A stretch of DNA of 64,000 bases from Pseudomonas schmalbachii. Its GTDB lineage: Bacteria; Pseudomonadota; Gammaproteobacteria; Pseudomonadales; Pseudomonadaceae. Under the pieces are notes generated by a model. It saw only the letters and a list, made by a program, of their open reading frames with translations, searched no databases and was not told where the DNA came from. Within the stretch, counting starts at the first letter, position 1; every line of letters begins with the position of its first letter. Location: the NCBI RefSeq assembly GCF_017589465.1, contig NZ_JAELYA010000005.1:310001-374000 (forward strand), in the 5' to 3' direction. Of the stretch, positions 38,501 to 47,570 are shown piece after piece. Both the position numbers and the translations under genes were made by a program.

Positions 38501-40414
38501 ATCGGCATTGGCGACATGGCCGGCGACGTGTTCGGCAACGGCCTGCTGATGTCGGACAAGCTGCAGATGGTGGCGGCGTTCAACCACATGCACATCTTCC
38601 TCGACCCGAATCCGGACCCGGCAGCGAGCTTCGCCGAGCGCCAGCGGCTGTTCAACCTGCCGCGTTCGTCCTGGGCCGACTACGACGCCAAGCTGATCTC
38701 CGCCGGCGGAGGCATCTTCCCGCGCGCGGCCAAGAGCATCACCCTGAGCCCGGAAGTACGCGAGCGCTTCGACATCGAGGCGGAGAAACTGACCCCCACC
38801 GAGCTGATCAACGCCCTGCTCAAGGCGCCGGTCGACCTGCTGTGGAACGGCGGTATCGGCACCTACGTGAAGTCGAGCAAGGAAAGCCACGCCGACGTCG
38901 GCGACAAGGCCAACGACGGCCTGCGCGTGGACGGCCGCGAGCTGCGGGTGAAGGTGGTGGGCGAGGGCGGTAACCTCGGCATGACCCAGCTGGCGCGGGT
39001 CGAGTTCGGCCTCAACGGCGGCGCCTGCAACACCGACTTCATCGACAACGCCGGCGGCGTGGACTGCTCGGACCATGAGGTCAACATCAAGATCCTGCTC
39101 AACGAGGTGGTGGCCGCTGGCGACATGACCAGCAAGCAGCGCAACAAGCTGCTGGCGGAAATGACCGAGCAGGTTTCCGGCCTGGTGCTGGGCAACAACT
39201 ACAAGCAGACCCAGGCACTGTCCCTGGCCGAGCGCCGCGCCCGCGAGCGCATCGCCGAGTACAAGCGCCTGATGAACGACCTGGAAAGCCGCGGCAAGCT
39301 GGATCGCCCGCTGGAATTCCTGCCGACCGACGACGTGCTCGCCGAGCGCATCGCCGTCGGCCAGGGCCTGACCCGTTCCGAACTGGCGGTGCTGATCTCC
39401 TACAGCAAGATCGACCTCAAGGAACAACTGCTGAAGTCGCTGGTGCCGGATGACGACTACCTCACCCGCGACATGGAAACCGCCTTCCCGCAGACCCTGG
39501 TGGAGCGCTTCGGCCCGGCCATGCGCAGGCACCGCCTGAAGCGCGAGATCGTCAGCACGCAGATCGCCAACGATCTGGTGAACCACGTGGGCATCACCTT
39601 CGTGCAGCGGCTGAAGGAATCCACCGGCATGAGCCCGGCCAACGTCGCCGGCGCCTATGTGATCGTCCGCGACATCTTCCACCTGCCGCACTGGTTCCGG
39701 CAGATCGAGGCGCTCGACTACCAGGTGCCGGCGGAAGTGCAGCTGACCCTGATGGACGAACTGATGCGCCTGGGTCGCCGCGCCACCCGCTGGTTCCTCC
39801 GCACCCGCCGCAACGAACTGGACGCGGCCCGTGACGTGGCGCACTTCGGCCCACGCATCGCCGCCCTCGGCCTGAAGCTCAACGAGCTGCTCGAAGGCCC
39901 GGTCGCCGAGCTGTGGCAGGCGCGCTACCAGGGCTATGTGGACGCCGGCGTGCCGGAACTGCTGGCACGCATGGTGGCGGGCACCAGCCATCTGTACACC
40001 CTGCTGCCGATCGTCGAGGCCGCGGACCTCACCGGCCTCGACCCGGCCGAAGTGGCGCGCGCCTACTTCGCCGTGGGCAGCCAGCTGGAACTGACCTGGT
40101 ACCTGCAGCAGATCAGCAACCTGACGGTGGAAAACAACTGGCAGGCGCTGGCCCGCGAAGCCTTCCGCGACGACCTCGACTGGCAGCAGCGCGCCATCAC
40201 CGTCTCGGTACTGCAGATGCAGGGCGCCCCGGCGGACATCGGCGAACGCGTCGAGTTGTGGATCGAGCAGCACCGCTCGCTGGTCGAGCGCTGGCGCACC
40301 ATGCTCGTCGAGCTGCGCGCATCGGTGAGCACCGACTATGCGATGTACGCGGTAGCCAACCGTGAACTGCTCGACCTGGCGCAGAGCAGCCAGCATGGGG
40401 TGGGCGTTCCCTGA
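35552..40414 (+). CDS. gdhB: NAD-specific glutamate dehydrogenase, large 180-kDa type
   Basis: A 1620-residue cytosolic enzyme converting L-glutamate to 2-oxoglutarate and ammonium, equal in length to the known P. aeruginosa GdhB. N-terminal ACT-like regulatory domains (about 1-700) precede the catalytic core, with [26 protein letters not shown] and [13 protein letters not shown], then the NAD-binding half with [13 protein letters not shown] and a C-terminal helical region of about 500 residues. In P. aeruginosa this enzyme is induced for arginine catabolism and allosterically activated by arginine. GGAG precedes the ATG. A strong terminator follows. Confidence 0.96.
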   Translation: [1620 protein letters not shown]

Positions 40415-40437
40415 CGGCAGGTTCTTGAATGCTCTTC

Positions 40438-40465
40438 AGCCCCGCCTTGTGCGGGGCTTTTTTTC
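40438..40465 (+). terminator. terminator of gdhB
   Basis: AGCCCCGC (40438-40445), loop CTTGT, GCGGGGCT (40451-40458), then a run of T. Confidence 0.92.
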
Positions 40466-40489
40466 GCCGTCCGTGTCTCTCCTTCATCC

Positions 40490-40547
40490 GTAGGGCGGGT
40501 GAAACCCGCCATGATGCCTCCGAACTGGCGGGTTGCACCCGCCCTAC
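40490..40547. repeat. 22-bp inverted repeat (GTAGG...CCTAC family)
   Basis: Arms 40490-40511 and 40526-40547 match at 21 of 22 positions with a 14-nt loop. The left arm begins GTAGGGCGGGTGAAACCCGC. The right arm recurs alone at 35291-35312. Confidence 0.8.
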
Positions 40548-40978
40548 CTGCTACGGTGTGGCGCGTGCCGTTGGCGCTGAGCAACGCGGGTTCTGGCTCA
40601 GCCACGTAGTTACGTAGCATCCTACGTGTGGTGCCAACGCGGCCGCGTCGATTATCTGACAAGCCTGCAGGTTTGCTTCTGGCGGGGGAGGGCAGGTCAT
40701 TTTTCTGCCTCTGGTTGGGGCAGAGTGCGGCCGGTTGAATGGGATGATCATCACAGAACTGACAATTTGGAATTAATCACTTCGGGCCTTTCCGAACGGC
40801 TTTTTCGGAGAGATTCACACAAGAATATTTACAACTTTCCATTGATCTAGAGCCTTCCGGCGGGCTTCGGGGTGTTTCCTGATCGCAGGCTTGTTCTCAT
40901 CTTTCAAGGACTTATGAGGAGGTTTGGTTTCTCCTCCGAGGAGTCATTTCGGAAAGAAATATTAGTGGCATCAATGGC
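40548..40978. other. long AT-richer leader upstream of the pel operon
   Basis: No gene is supported here. From about 40760 the sequence is distinctly AT-rich compared with the flanks, as is common for regions bound by silencing or nucleoid proteins. Short inverted repeats (for example around 40898-40945, GAGGAGGTTTGG and CTCCTCCGAGGAG) are present. It forms the upstream control region of pelA together with the boxes listed next. Confidence 0.5.
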
Positions 40979-40992
40979 GTCATTATTATGAC
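40979..40992. promoter_or_regulatory. FleQ-box-like site 1 upstream of pelA
   Basis: GTCATTATTATGAC is a near-palindrome close to the reported FleQ box GTCAATnnATTGAC (shared GTCA and TGAC halves at the right spacing). FleQ represses and, with c-di-GMP and FleN, activates pel in P. aeruginosa. Confidence 0.5.
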
Positions 40993-41019
40993 TTTTTAGG
41001 GTGTCTTACTGGCTTTACA

Positions 41020-41033
41020 GTCAGTAGTTTGAC
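41020..41033. promoter_or_regulatory. FleQ-box-like site 2 upstream of pelA
   Basis: GTCAGTAGTTTGAC matches the FleQ box at 10 of the 12 specified positions. It overlaps a TTGACA (41029-41034) that could be the -35 of the pel promoter, so binding here could block RNA polymerase. The two boxes are 27 bp apart. Confidence 0.55.
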
Positions 41034-41160
41034 AACTCTGTGCCAGAGTCGTTTTATCTACCCCATAACTCCGAAGGAAATAGCTGTAGGAAGAGGAGAG
41101 CCCGCCCCGTCGTTTCGATGACAGGCAAGGGGCAGAGGTGGGGATAGAACTGACCAAGGG

Positions 41161-43986
41161 ATGCGGCGGGTCCTGGCACCCGTCGATCGAAAAAACTCTA
41201 TGCGCTCGATCGGACTCTGGTGGCCGGCCTGGCTCGCCGGCCTGGCTATTGCTCTGCTTTCGTCCGCCACTGCGGCCAGCCAACCCGCCAGTGTGGCCTT
41301 CTGGTACGCCGAGAAACCACCGCTGGCGGAACTGGCCCAGTTCGACTGGGTGGTGCTTGAAGCCGAGCACGCTTCCGCCAAGGATGTGGCTTACCTGAAG
41401 GCCCAGGGCAGCACGCCGTTCGCCTACCTGTCGATTGGCGAGTTCGACGGCGATGCCACAGCCATCGCCCGGCAGGGGCTGAGTGCCGCCGCGAGCGATG
41501 TGCGCAACGATGCGTGGGACAGCCAGGTCATGGATCTCGCCGCTCCCGCCTGGCGCCAGCGGGTCTTCGAGCGCGCCGCGCAACTGCGCGGGCAGGGCTA
41601 TGCGGGCCTGTTCCTCGACACCCTCGACAGCTTCAACCTGCAGGATGCGGAACGGCATCAGGCGCAGCGCAAGGCGCTGGAGACCCTGCTGGCGGACCTG
41701 CATCGACGCGAGCCGGGCCTGAAGCTGTTCTTCAACCGTGGTTTCGAGGTTCTGCCGGACCTGCCCGGCGTGGCTGCGGCGGTGGCGGTCGAGTCCATTC
41801 ATGCCGGCTGGGATGCGGCGAACAGGCAATACCGCAAGGTGCAGCAGGACGAGCGCGACTGGCTGAAGCCGCACCTGGATCGCCTGCGCGCCGCGGGCAC
41901 GCCCATCGTTGCCATCGAATACCTGCCGCCGGAGCGCCGGGAAGAGGCGAGGGCGCTGGCCAGGCAACTGCGCGAGGAAGGCTACATCCCTTATGTGACG
42001 ACCCCGGACCTGGATTCGCTGGGCGTCGGCAACGTGGAAGTACAGCCCCGGCGCATCGCCATGATCTACAACCCGGACGAAGGCGACCTGACCTTCAACA
42101 CCGGCCACATCCGCCTGGGCGGACTGCTCGAATACCTCGGTTACCGGGTCGATTACCTGCCCACCAATCAGCCGCTGCCGACACGCCCCATGAGCGGCCT
42201 CTACGCCGGGGTGATCACCTGGATGACCAGCGGCCCGCCGGCCAACAACGGCGCGTTCGACGACTGGCTCGCCGCGCGCCTGGACGAGCATGTACCGGTC
42301 GTCTTCATGGCCGATCTGCCGGTGCGCAGCGACAGCCTGCTGCAGCGCCTCGGCCTGCGCCGGCTGGCGAAGCCGCTGAAGGGCGACGTGCAGGTGGAAC
42401 AACAGGACAAGCATCTGCTCGGCAGCTTCGAGGCACCGCTGGTATTGCGCACGCGCAGTCTCCCGCCGCTGGCCGTGATCGATCCGCAGCAGGTCACTCC
42501 GGCGCTGACGCTCAAGGGCGCCGGCGGGCTCTACGTGCCGGTCGCGCGCGCGCAGTGGGGTGGTTTCGCGATGACGCCCTATGTCCTCGAAGTGGTCGGC
42601 GAGCGCGATCGCTGGATCATCGATCCGTTCGCCTTCGTCCGCGACACGCTGCGTCTGCCGCCGTTGCCCCGGCCGGATGCGACCACCGAGAACGGCCGGC
42701 GCATCGCTACCGTGCACATCGACGGCGACGGTTTCGTCTCGCGCGCGGAGGTGACGGGCAGCCCCTATGCCGGGCAGCAGGTGCTCGACGATTTCATCGA
42801 ACCCTACCCGTTCCTCACGTCGGTATCGGTGATCGAGGGCGAAATCGGGCCCAAGGGGATGTACCCGTATCTGACGCGGGAGCTGGAGCCGATCGCACGG
42901 AAGATCTTTGCCAATCCCAAGGTCGAGGTCGCGACCCACACCTTCAGCCATCCATTCTTCTGGCAGCCGCAGAAGGCCGAACAGCGGGAAGGATTCGAGG
43001 CCGAATACGGCTACAAGATGGCGATCCCGGGCTACGACAAGGTCGACTTCGTCCGCGAGGTCGTCGGCTCGCGCGACTACATCAACAAGCGCCTGACCAC
43101 CCCGGCCAAGCCGGTGAAGATGATCTTCTGGTCCGGCGATGCACTGCCGGATGCCGACACCCTGAAGCTGGCCTATGACAGCGGGCTGATCAACGTGAAT
43201 GGCGGCCAGACCATCCTGACCAAGGCCTTCCCGTCGCTGACCGGGCTTTACCCGCTGATCCGCCCGACCGCCGGCGGCGTGCAGTACTACGCGCCGATCA
43301 TCAACGAAAACCTCTACACCAACCTCTGGCAGGGGCCCTACTACGGCTTCCGCGGGGTGCTGGACACCTTCGATCTGACCGAGAAGCCCCGCCGCCTGCG
43401 CGGCCTGCACCTGTACTACCACTTCTACTCCGGCACCAAGCAGGCATCGATCCAGGTCATGCGGCAGATCTATGCCGCCATGCAGGAAGTCCAGCCGATG
43501 TCGATGTGGATGAGCGATTACGTCCCGCGCCTGGAGGGCCTGCATCGCGCCAGCCTGGCGCGCCGCGCCGACGGCGCCTGGCAGCTGCGCGGAATGGCCG
43601 GCCTGCGCACCCTGCGCCTGGACCCGGAACTGGGCTGGCCGGACCTGGCCCGCTCCACAGGGGTGGCCGGCGTGCGCGACCTGCCCCAGGGACGTTATGT
43701 CCATCTCAGCAGGGATGAAGCCGTGCTCGCCCTGCGTACCAGCCGTGATCCGCGGCCGGCGCTGGAGGAAGCCAACCAGCCGCTGAGCCGCTGGGCCTAC
43801 CAGGATGGGCGACGGGTCAGCTTCGCCTTCGACGGCAACCTGCCGCTGCGCTTCAGCGTGCGCGCGGCCGCGTCCTGTCGGGTGACCGTATCCGGCAAGA
43901 CCTACACGGGGCGGGCAGGGAATGGCCTGTGGAGTTTCGAGTTGCCGATGGGGCGGGTAGCCGATGGTCAGCTTGTCTGCAATTGA
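41161..43986 (+). CDS. pelA: PelA: Pel polysaccharide deacetylase and glycoside hydrolase
   Basis: A 941-residue periplasmic enzyme that partly deacetylates and also cleaves the galactosamine-containing Pel polysaccharide. A signal peptide (about 1-39, core WPAWLAGLAIALLSSATAA) is followed by a GH166 hydrolase with E211 (VESIHAGWD), a middle domain, and a CE18 deacetylase with D521, D523 (HIDGDGF) and H593, H597 (HTFSHPFFW). These equal E218, D528, D530, H600 and H604 of PAO1 PelA with a constant offset of 7, the same as the length difference, which supports the ATG at 41161. The ribosome site there is poor; ATG 41200 is the alternative. The pelB start overlaps its end. Confidence 0.95.
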   Translation: MRRVLAPVDRKNSMRSIGLWWPAWLAGLAIALLSSATAASQPASVAFWYAEKPPLAELAQFDWVVLEAEHASAKDVAYLKAQGSTPFAYLSIGEFDGDATAIARQGLSAAASDVRNDAWDSQVMDLAAPAWRQRVFERAAQLRGQGYAGLFLDTLDSFNLQDAERHQAQRKALETLLADLHRREPGLKLFFNRGFEVLPDLPGVAAAVAVESIHAGWDAANRQYRKVQQDERDWLKPHLDRLRAAGTPIVAIEYLPPERREEARALARQLREEGYIPYVTTPDLDSLGVGNVEVQPRRIAMIYNPDEGDLTFNTGHIRLGGLLEYLGYRVDYLPTNQPLPTRPMSGLYAGVITWMTSGPPANNGAFDDWLAARLDEHVPVVFMADLPVRSDSLLQRLGLRRLAKPLKGDVQVEQQDKHLLGSFEAPLVLRTRSLPPLAVIDPQQVTPALTLKGAGGLYVPVARAQWGGFAMTPYVLEVVGERDRWIIDPFAFVRDTLRLPPLPRPDATTENGRRIATVHIDGDGFVSRAEVTGSPYAGQQVLDDFIEPYPFLTSVSVIEGEIGPKGMYPYLTRELEPIARKIFANPKVEVATHTFSHPFFWQPQKAEQREGFEAEYGYKMAIPGYDKVDFVREVVGSRDYINKRLTTPAKPVKMIFWSGDALPDADTLKLAYDSGLINVNGGQTILTKAFPSLTGLYPLIRPTAGGVQYYAPIINENLYTNLWQGPYYGFRGVLDTFDLTEKPRRLRGLHLYYHFYSGTKQASIQVMRQIYAAMQEVQPMSMWMSDYVPRLEGLHRASLARRADGAWQLRGMAGLRTLRLDPELGWPDLARSTGVAGVRDLPQGRYVHLSRDEAVLALRTSRDPRPALEEANQPLSRWAYQDGRRVSFAFDGNLPLRFSVRAAASCRVTVSGKTYTGRAGNGLWSFELPMGRVADGQLVCN

Positions 43987-46900
43987 ACCGCGCGCGAAGA
44001 CACGCCTGCTGAGTCCCTGGGCGATCCTGGGGATCGCCGTGGGAGTGCTGGCCCTGCTGGCGCTGATCTTCAACAGCGAAGAGGCCTTTTTCCCGAAGGA
44101 TGGCGACGCGCCGGACGCGGTTTCGATCAACTATGCCGAGCTCCTGCTCCGTCTCCATCCGGGTGACGACACCCTGCGCCTGCGCCTGATCGACCAGTTG
44201 ATCGTGCTTGGCGAATATGAGCGCGCTCGCGGACACCTGGCGTTGCTGAAAGGGCATGGCAGCGCTGTCGCGCCTTTCTACGGCTTCGAACTGGACCTGC
44301 TGAAGGCACAGGCCAATCCGGCCGGGCTGGATGCGAGCGAGCAGGGGGCCCTGGTCGGGCGGCTGCGGCTGATCGACCGTGCCGCACTCGACAACGCGCA
44401 ACTCGAGCGGCTGGCTACCTCGGCCCTCCAGTTGGGGGCGCCGGATCAGGCGGCGGCAGCCTATGAGGAACTGGCCGGGCGGGATGCGGAAAAACGCCGG
44501 CACTGGCTTGCCAGGGCAGCCCACTGGCATCTCGCCGCGAACCAGCCGGAACGCGCCGCCCAGCTCTATCAGCAGATCGCCGCGCAGACGGACGACCCGG
44601 TTCGGCGCAACGAATACCTGCATCGGGCCTTCTCCAGCCTGCTGGCGGGCGACCGCTCGGAGCAGGCGGTCGAGCTGCTGGCCGAGCACCTGGAGCAGTT
44701 GGGCGAGGACCCCACCTCGCAGGTCTGGCTGGATGAGGGCGTACGTGCGGCCCAGGGCAGCCAGCGTTTCGACCTGGCGGAACGCTTCGTCCAGCGCTGG
44801 CGCGCTTTGCACCCGAGCGATCCGTGGGCCGTGGACGCGGACTTCCAGTTGAGCATGGCTTCCGGGGCGACCGAACGGGCCTGGCAGGTAGGCCAGGAAC
44901 TGCTCGAACTGCGTCCCGACGATTCGAAACTGCTGGCCAGCATGGCGCGTCTGGGCGAGTGGACCGGCCATCCGCAGCAGGCGCTGCAGTACTGGGTCCG
45001 GGCGTTCCGCCAGGGCCAGGCGCAGGACGTGCATGCGCATGCTTGGCGCCTCGCCGCGCAGCTGTTCGACTTCGATACGGTGCTCGCCCTGCTTGCGCCG
45101 ATGTCCAGCCAGCGGCAGCTCAGCGACGAGGAACTCGACGCCGTGATCTACAGCCACGAGACGCGCGGCACGCCCGAGGCGGGCGAAACCTGGCTGCGCG
45201 ACTACCTGTCGCGCTACCCGCGGCAGCGCCTGGGCTGGCAGCGTCTGCACCAAGTGCTCGGGCGCATGCAGAAGCTGCCGGAGGCAAGCCGGGTGTGGGC
45301 GGACATGGCCCGGCGTTTCCCGTTGAGCCTGGACGAGCGGCTGGAGTGGGCGGAGCTCCAACTGAGCCTGTTCGACCCGCAGTCCGCCTGGGACGTGCTC
45401 GCAGGTGTGGACGACCGTTCGGTGACCCGGCCGGCCTTCTGGCAGTTGCGCGCGGAGATCGCCTGGATGCTGGAGCGCGATGACGATGCGCGCCGGACCT
45501 ACGAGCGCATGCTGGCCCTGGGTATCCCGCTGTCCAGGAGCGAAGAGGAACAACTGGTCAGCCTCTACGAGGGAGCCGAGCCGCACCAGGCCCTGGCGGT
45601 GCTGGTCGACAGTCTGCAGCGCCGGCCCGATCTCCAGCGCCTGGCCTCGGCCCTGGAGCTGGCGCAGGACCTGCGCGACTGGCAGACGCTGCGCAGCCTG
45701 CTGGCGCAAGGCGCGGAGCTGCAGGGAGCCGCCGACATGCCGGCGTACCAGTTGGCGCAGGCCCGCCTTGCCGAAGAGGACGGCGAGGCCGCGAAGGCCG
45801 AAGGCATCTATCTCCAGGCCCTGCAACGATTCCCCGGGGAAAGTCGGATTCGCGAGCGCCTGCTCTGGTTCTATATCGACCAGGGACGCCGCGATGCGCT
45901 GCCGCCGCTGTTGCAGGGCTGGCGCGCCCAGGCGCAGAACGAGAGAGAACTGTGGCTGCCGTTCGCCAGCGCCAGCCTGATGCTCAACCGCAATGCCGAG
46001 GCCCTGGTCTGGTTCCAACGCTACCTGAAGGCCTACCCCGACGACTGGTTGGTGCAGGCCGCCTATGCCGATGCGCTCGATGCCTCCGGTTATCAGGATC
46101 GCGCTCTGCGTCTGCGCCGCATCCTGTTGCGCCAGGCCGACCGCGAGCGGATCAGCGCCACGCCGGACAGTTTCGCCAGTTACCTGCATCTGGTTTCGGT
46201 CAGCCAGGGGCCGTTGATGGCCCAGGGTCTGGCCCGGCAGGCCTGGAATGGCGAGCCGGCGATGCTGCAGATCTGGTTCGACCAGTTCCTCGAGCGTCTC
46301 AGTGCCGGCAACCAGGAAACGCTGAGGGACGACTGGCTGGCCTGGGGACGTGCCCGCGGGCTGAAGATCGACGACTCCGAAGCGATCCAGCAGGCTCTGC
46401 GCAACGACAACCGCGTCGCCCTCGAACGCCTGCTGGCGTCCAGCGGTATGGACCCGGCCCAGCGGGTCGAAGCCCTGCAGCGTCTCGGCCATGGCGACCA
46501 GGCCCTGCGGGAGAGCCTCGCCGCGGTGGGCGGCGGGCAGCCGACGGCGATTCAGGAACAGTTGCTGCGGCAAAGCGTGGAACAGCTGGAAAGTATGCCG
46601 CAGGGCCTGCAACTGGGCTGGCACAAGAAGGACTTCGGCGGGCTCGACTTCAAGGGGCCGACGTTGCAGGTGGCAGGCAACCTGGGGAGCGACTGGTATT
46701 CCGGTCTCGAACTGGGGCAGGGCCGTTACAACAGCGATGACCTGGACGATTCCGTGCTGGGCACGGAGCGCAACGCACAATTGCTGCTGCGCCGGCAACT
46801 GGCCGACGGTGCCTTCGACGTCATCTTCGACGGCAGTTGGCGCGACGACGAGGACCGCTACGGCCTCGGCCTGGCGCGTAGCTGGAAGCTCGACTCGCGC

Positions 46901-47542
46901 AACGAGCTGCTGGCCGGGGCGGACTGGCACCGGGAAACCGACGAGACCGGCCTGCTGCGCGCGCTGGGCATGCGCGACGACATCTGGCTGGGTGGCCGCC
47001 ACGGCCTGAGCGCACGCGATGAGCTGGGCTGGCGCCTCGCATACAACCGCTATTCCACCCGCGAGGGCGACGATCTCGGCCGGGGCGAGGCGATCAACCT
47101 GGAGTGGGCGCACACCCTGTTCTTCGATGGGCCGGCCTGGCAGGTGCGCGCCGGCGTCGATTACCAGCACAACCGGCTCGACGACATGCCCGAGGACCTG
47201 CTGGTGTCCCACGGCGGCGCGCTGTTGCTGGATGGCGCCGATACCCACGACCTGCTGCAGGACCGCTACGGACAGGTCTATTTCGGCAGCACCTGGCGGC
47301 GCGGTTTCCCCGGGGCGCTGAACCGTACGAGGCCGTACTTCACCTGGGTCGTGGATACCATGGCCGGCTGGCAATGGACGGAAAGCGAATTCAACTACGG
47401 AATCGACGTCGGCATCGGCGTGGAAGTGCTTGGCGACGACGAACTGGCATTCACCCTCGGTTACCAGTCCGCTCCACAAGGCAGTGGCGGCGATGGCGGG
47501 GGAGTGATCGGCGTGACCTACAGCACCCGCTTCGGGCGCTGA
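43964..47542 (+). CDS. pelB: PelB: TPR and outer membrane export porin
   Basis: A 1192-residue protein (PAO1 PelB has 1193). A membrane helix (about 17-38, WAILGIAVGVLALLALIF) is followed by many TPR units spanning the periplasm to about residue 850. The last 300 residues are a beta-barrel with alternating aromatic strands, ending in F-G-R as outer membrane proteins do. TPRs bring PelA to the pore, and PelC funnels polymer to it. It overlaps pelA by 23 bp; pelC begins 28 bp downstream. Confidence 0.95.
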   Translation: MVSLSAIEPRAKTRLLSPWAILGIAVGVLALLALIFNSEEAFFPKDGDAPDAVSINYAELLLRLHPGDDTLRLRLIDQLIVLGEYERARGHLALLKGHGSAVAPFYGFELDLLKAQANPAGLDASEQGALVGRLRLIDRAALDNAQLERLATSALQLGAPDQAAAAYEELAGRDAEKRRHWLARAAHWHLAANQPERAAQLYQQIAAQTDDPVRRNEYLHRAFSSLLAGDRSEQAVELLAEHLEQLGEDPTSQVWLDEGVRAAQGSQRFDLAERFVQRWRALHPSDPWAVDADFQLSMASGATERAWQVGQELLELRPDDSKLLASMARLGEWTGHPQQALQYWVRAFRQGQAQDVHAHAWRLAAQLFDFDTVLALLAPMSSQRQLSDEELDAVIYSHETRGTPEAGETWLRDYLSRYPRQRLGWQRLHQVLGRMQKLPEASRVWADMARRFPLSLDERLEWAELQLSLFDPQSAWDVLAGVDDRSVTRPAFWQLRAEIAWMLERDDDARRTYERMLALGIPLSRSEEEQLVSLYEGAEPHQALAVLVDSLQRRPDLQRLASALELAQDLRDWQTLRSLLAQGAELQGAADMPAYQLAQARLAEEDGEAAKAEGIYLQALQRFPGESRIRERLLWFYIDQGRRDALPPLLQGWRAQAQNERELWLPFASASLMLNRNAEALVWFQRYLKAYPDDWLVQAAYADALDASGYQDRALRLRRILLRQADRERISATPDSFASYLHLVSVSQGPLMAQGLARQAWNGEPAMLQIWFDQFLERLSAGNQETLRDDWLAWGRARGLKIDDSEAIQQALRNDNRVALERLLASSGMDPAQRVEALQRLGHGDQALRESLAAVGGGQPTAIQEQLLRQSVEQLESMPQGLQLGWHKKDFGGLDFKGPTLQVAGNLGSDWYSGLELGQGRYNSDDLDDSVLGTERNAQLLLRRQLADGAFDVIFDGSWRDDEDRYGLGLARSWKLDSRNELLAGADWHRETDETGLLRALGMRDDIWLGGRHGLSARDELGWRLAYNRYSTREGDDLGRGEAINLEWAHTLFFDGPAWQVRAGVDYQHNRLDDMPEDLLVSHGGALLLDGADTHDLLQDRYGQVYFGSTWRRGFPGALNRTRPYFTWVVDTMAGWQWTESEFNYGIDVGIGVEVLGDDELAFTLGYQSAPQGSGGDGGGVIGVTYSTRFGR

Positions 47543-47570
47543 ACAGGGAATTCAACAGGAGGAATCAACC

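Noticed and set aside
35510..40396. A 1628-codon minus-strand frame opposite gdhB
   Set aside because: The same GC-bias shadow; the plus-strand product is a well known enzyme with all motifs.
41118..41147. A 9-codon leader peptide frame before pelA
   Set aside because: Its ATG is about 20 nt from the nearest good ribosome site and no attenuator structure follows.
43853..47479. A 1208-codon minus-strand frame opposite pelB
   Set aside because: A shadow of the pelB codon bias with no recognisable protein features.
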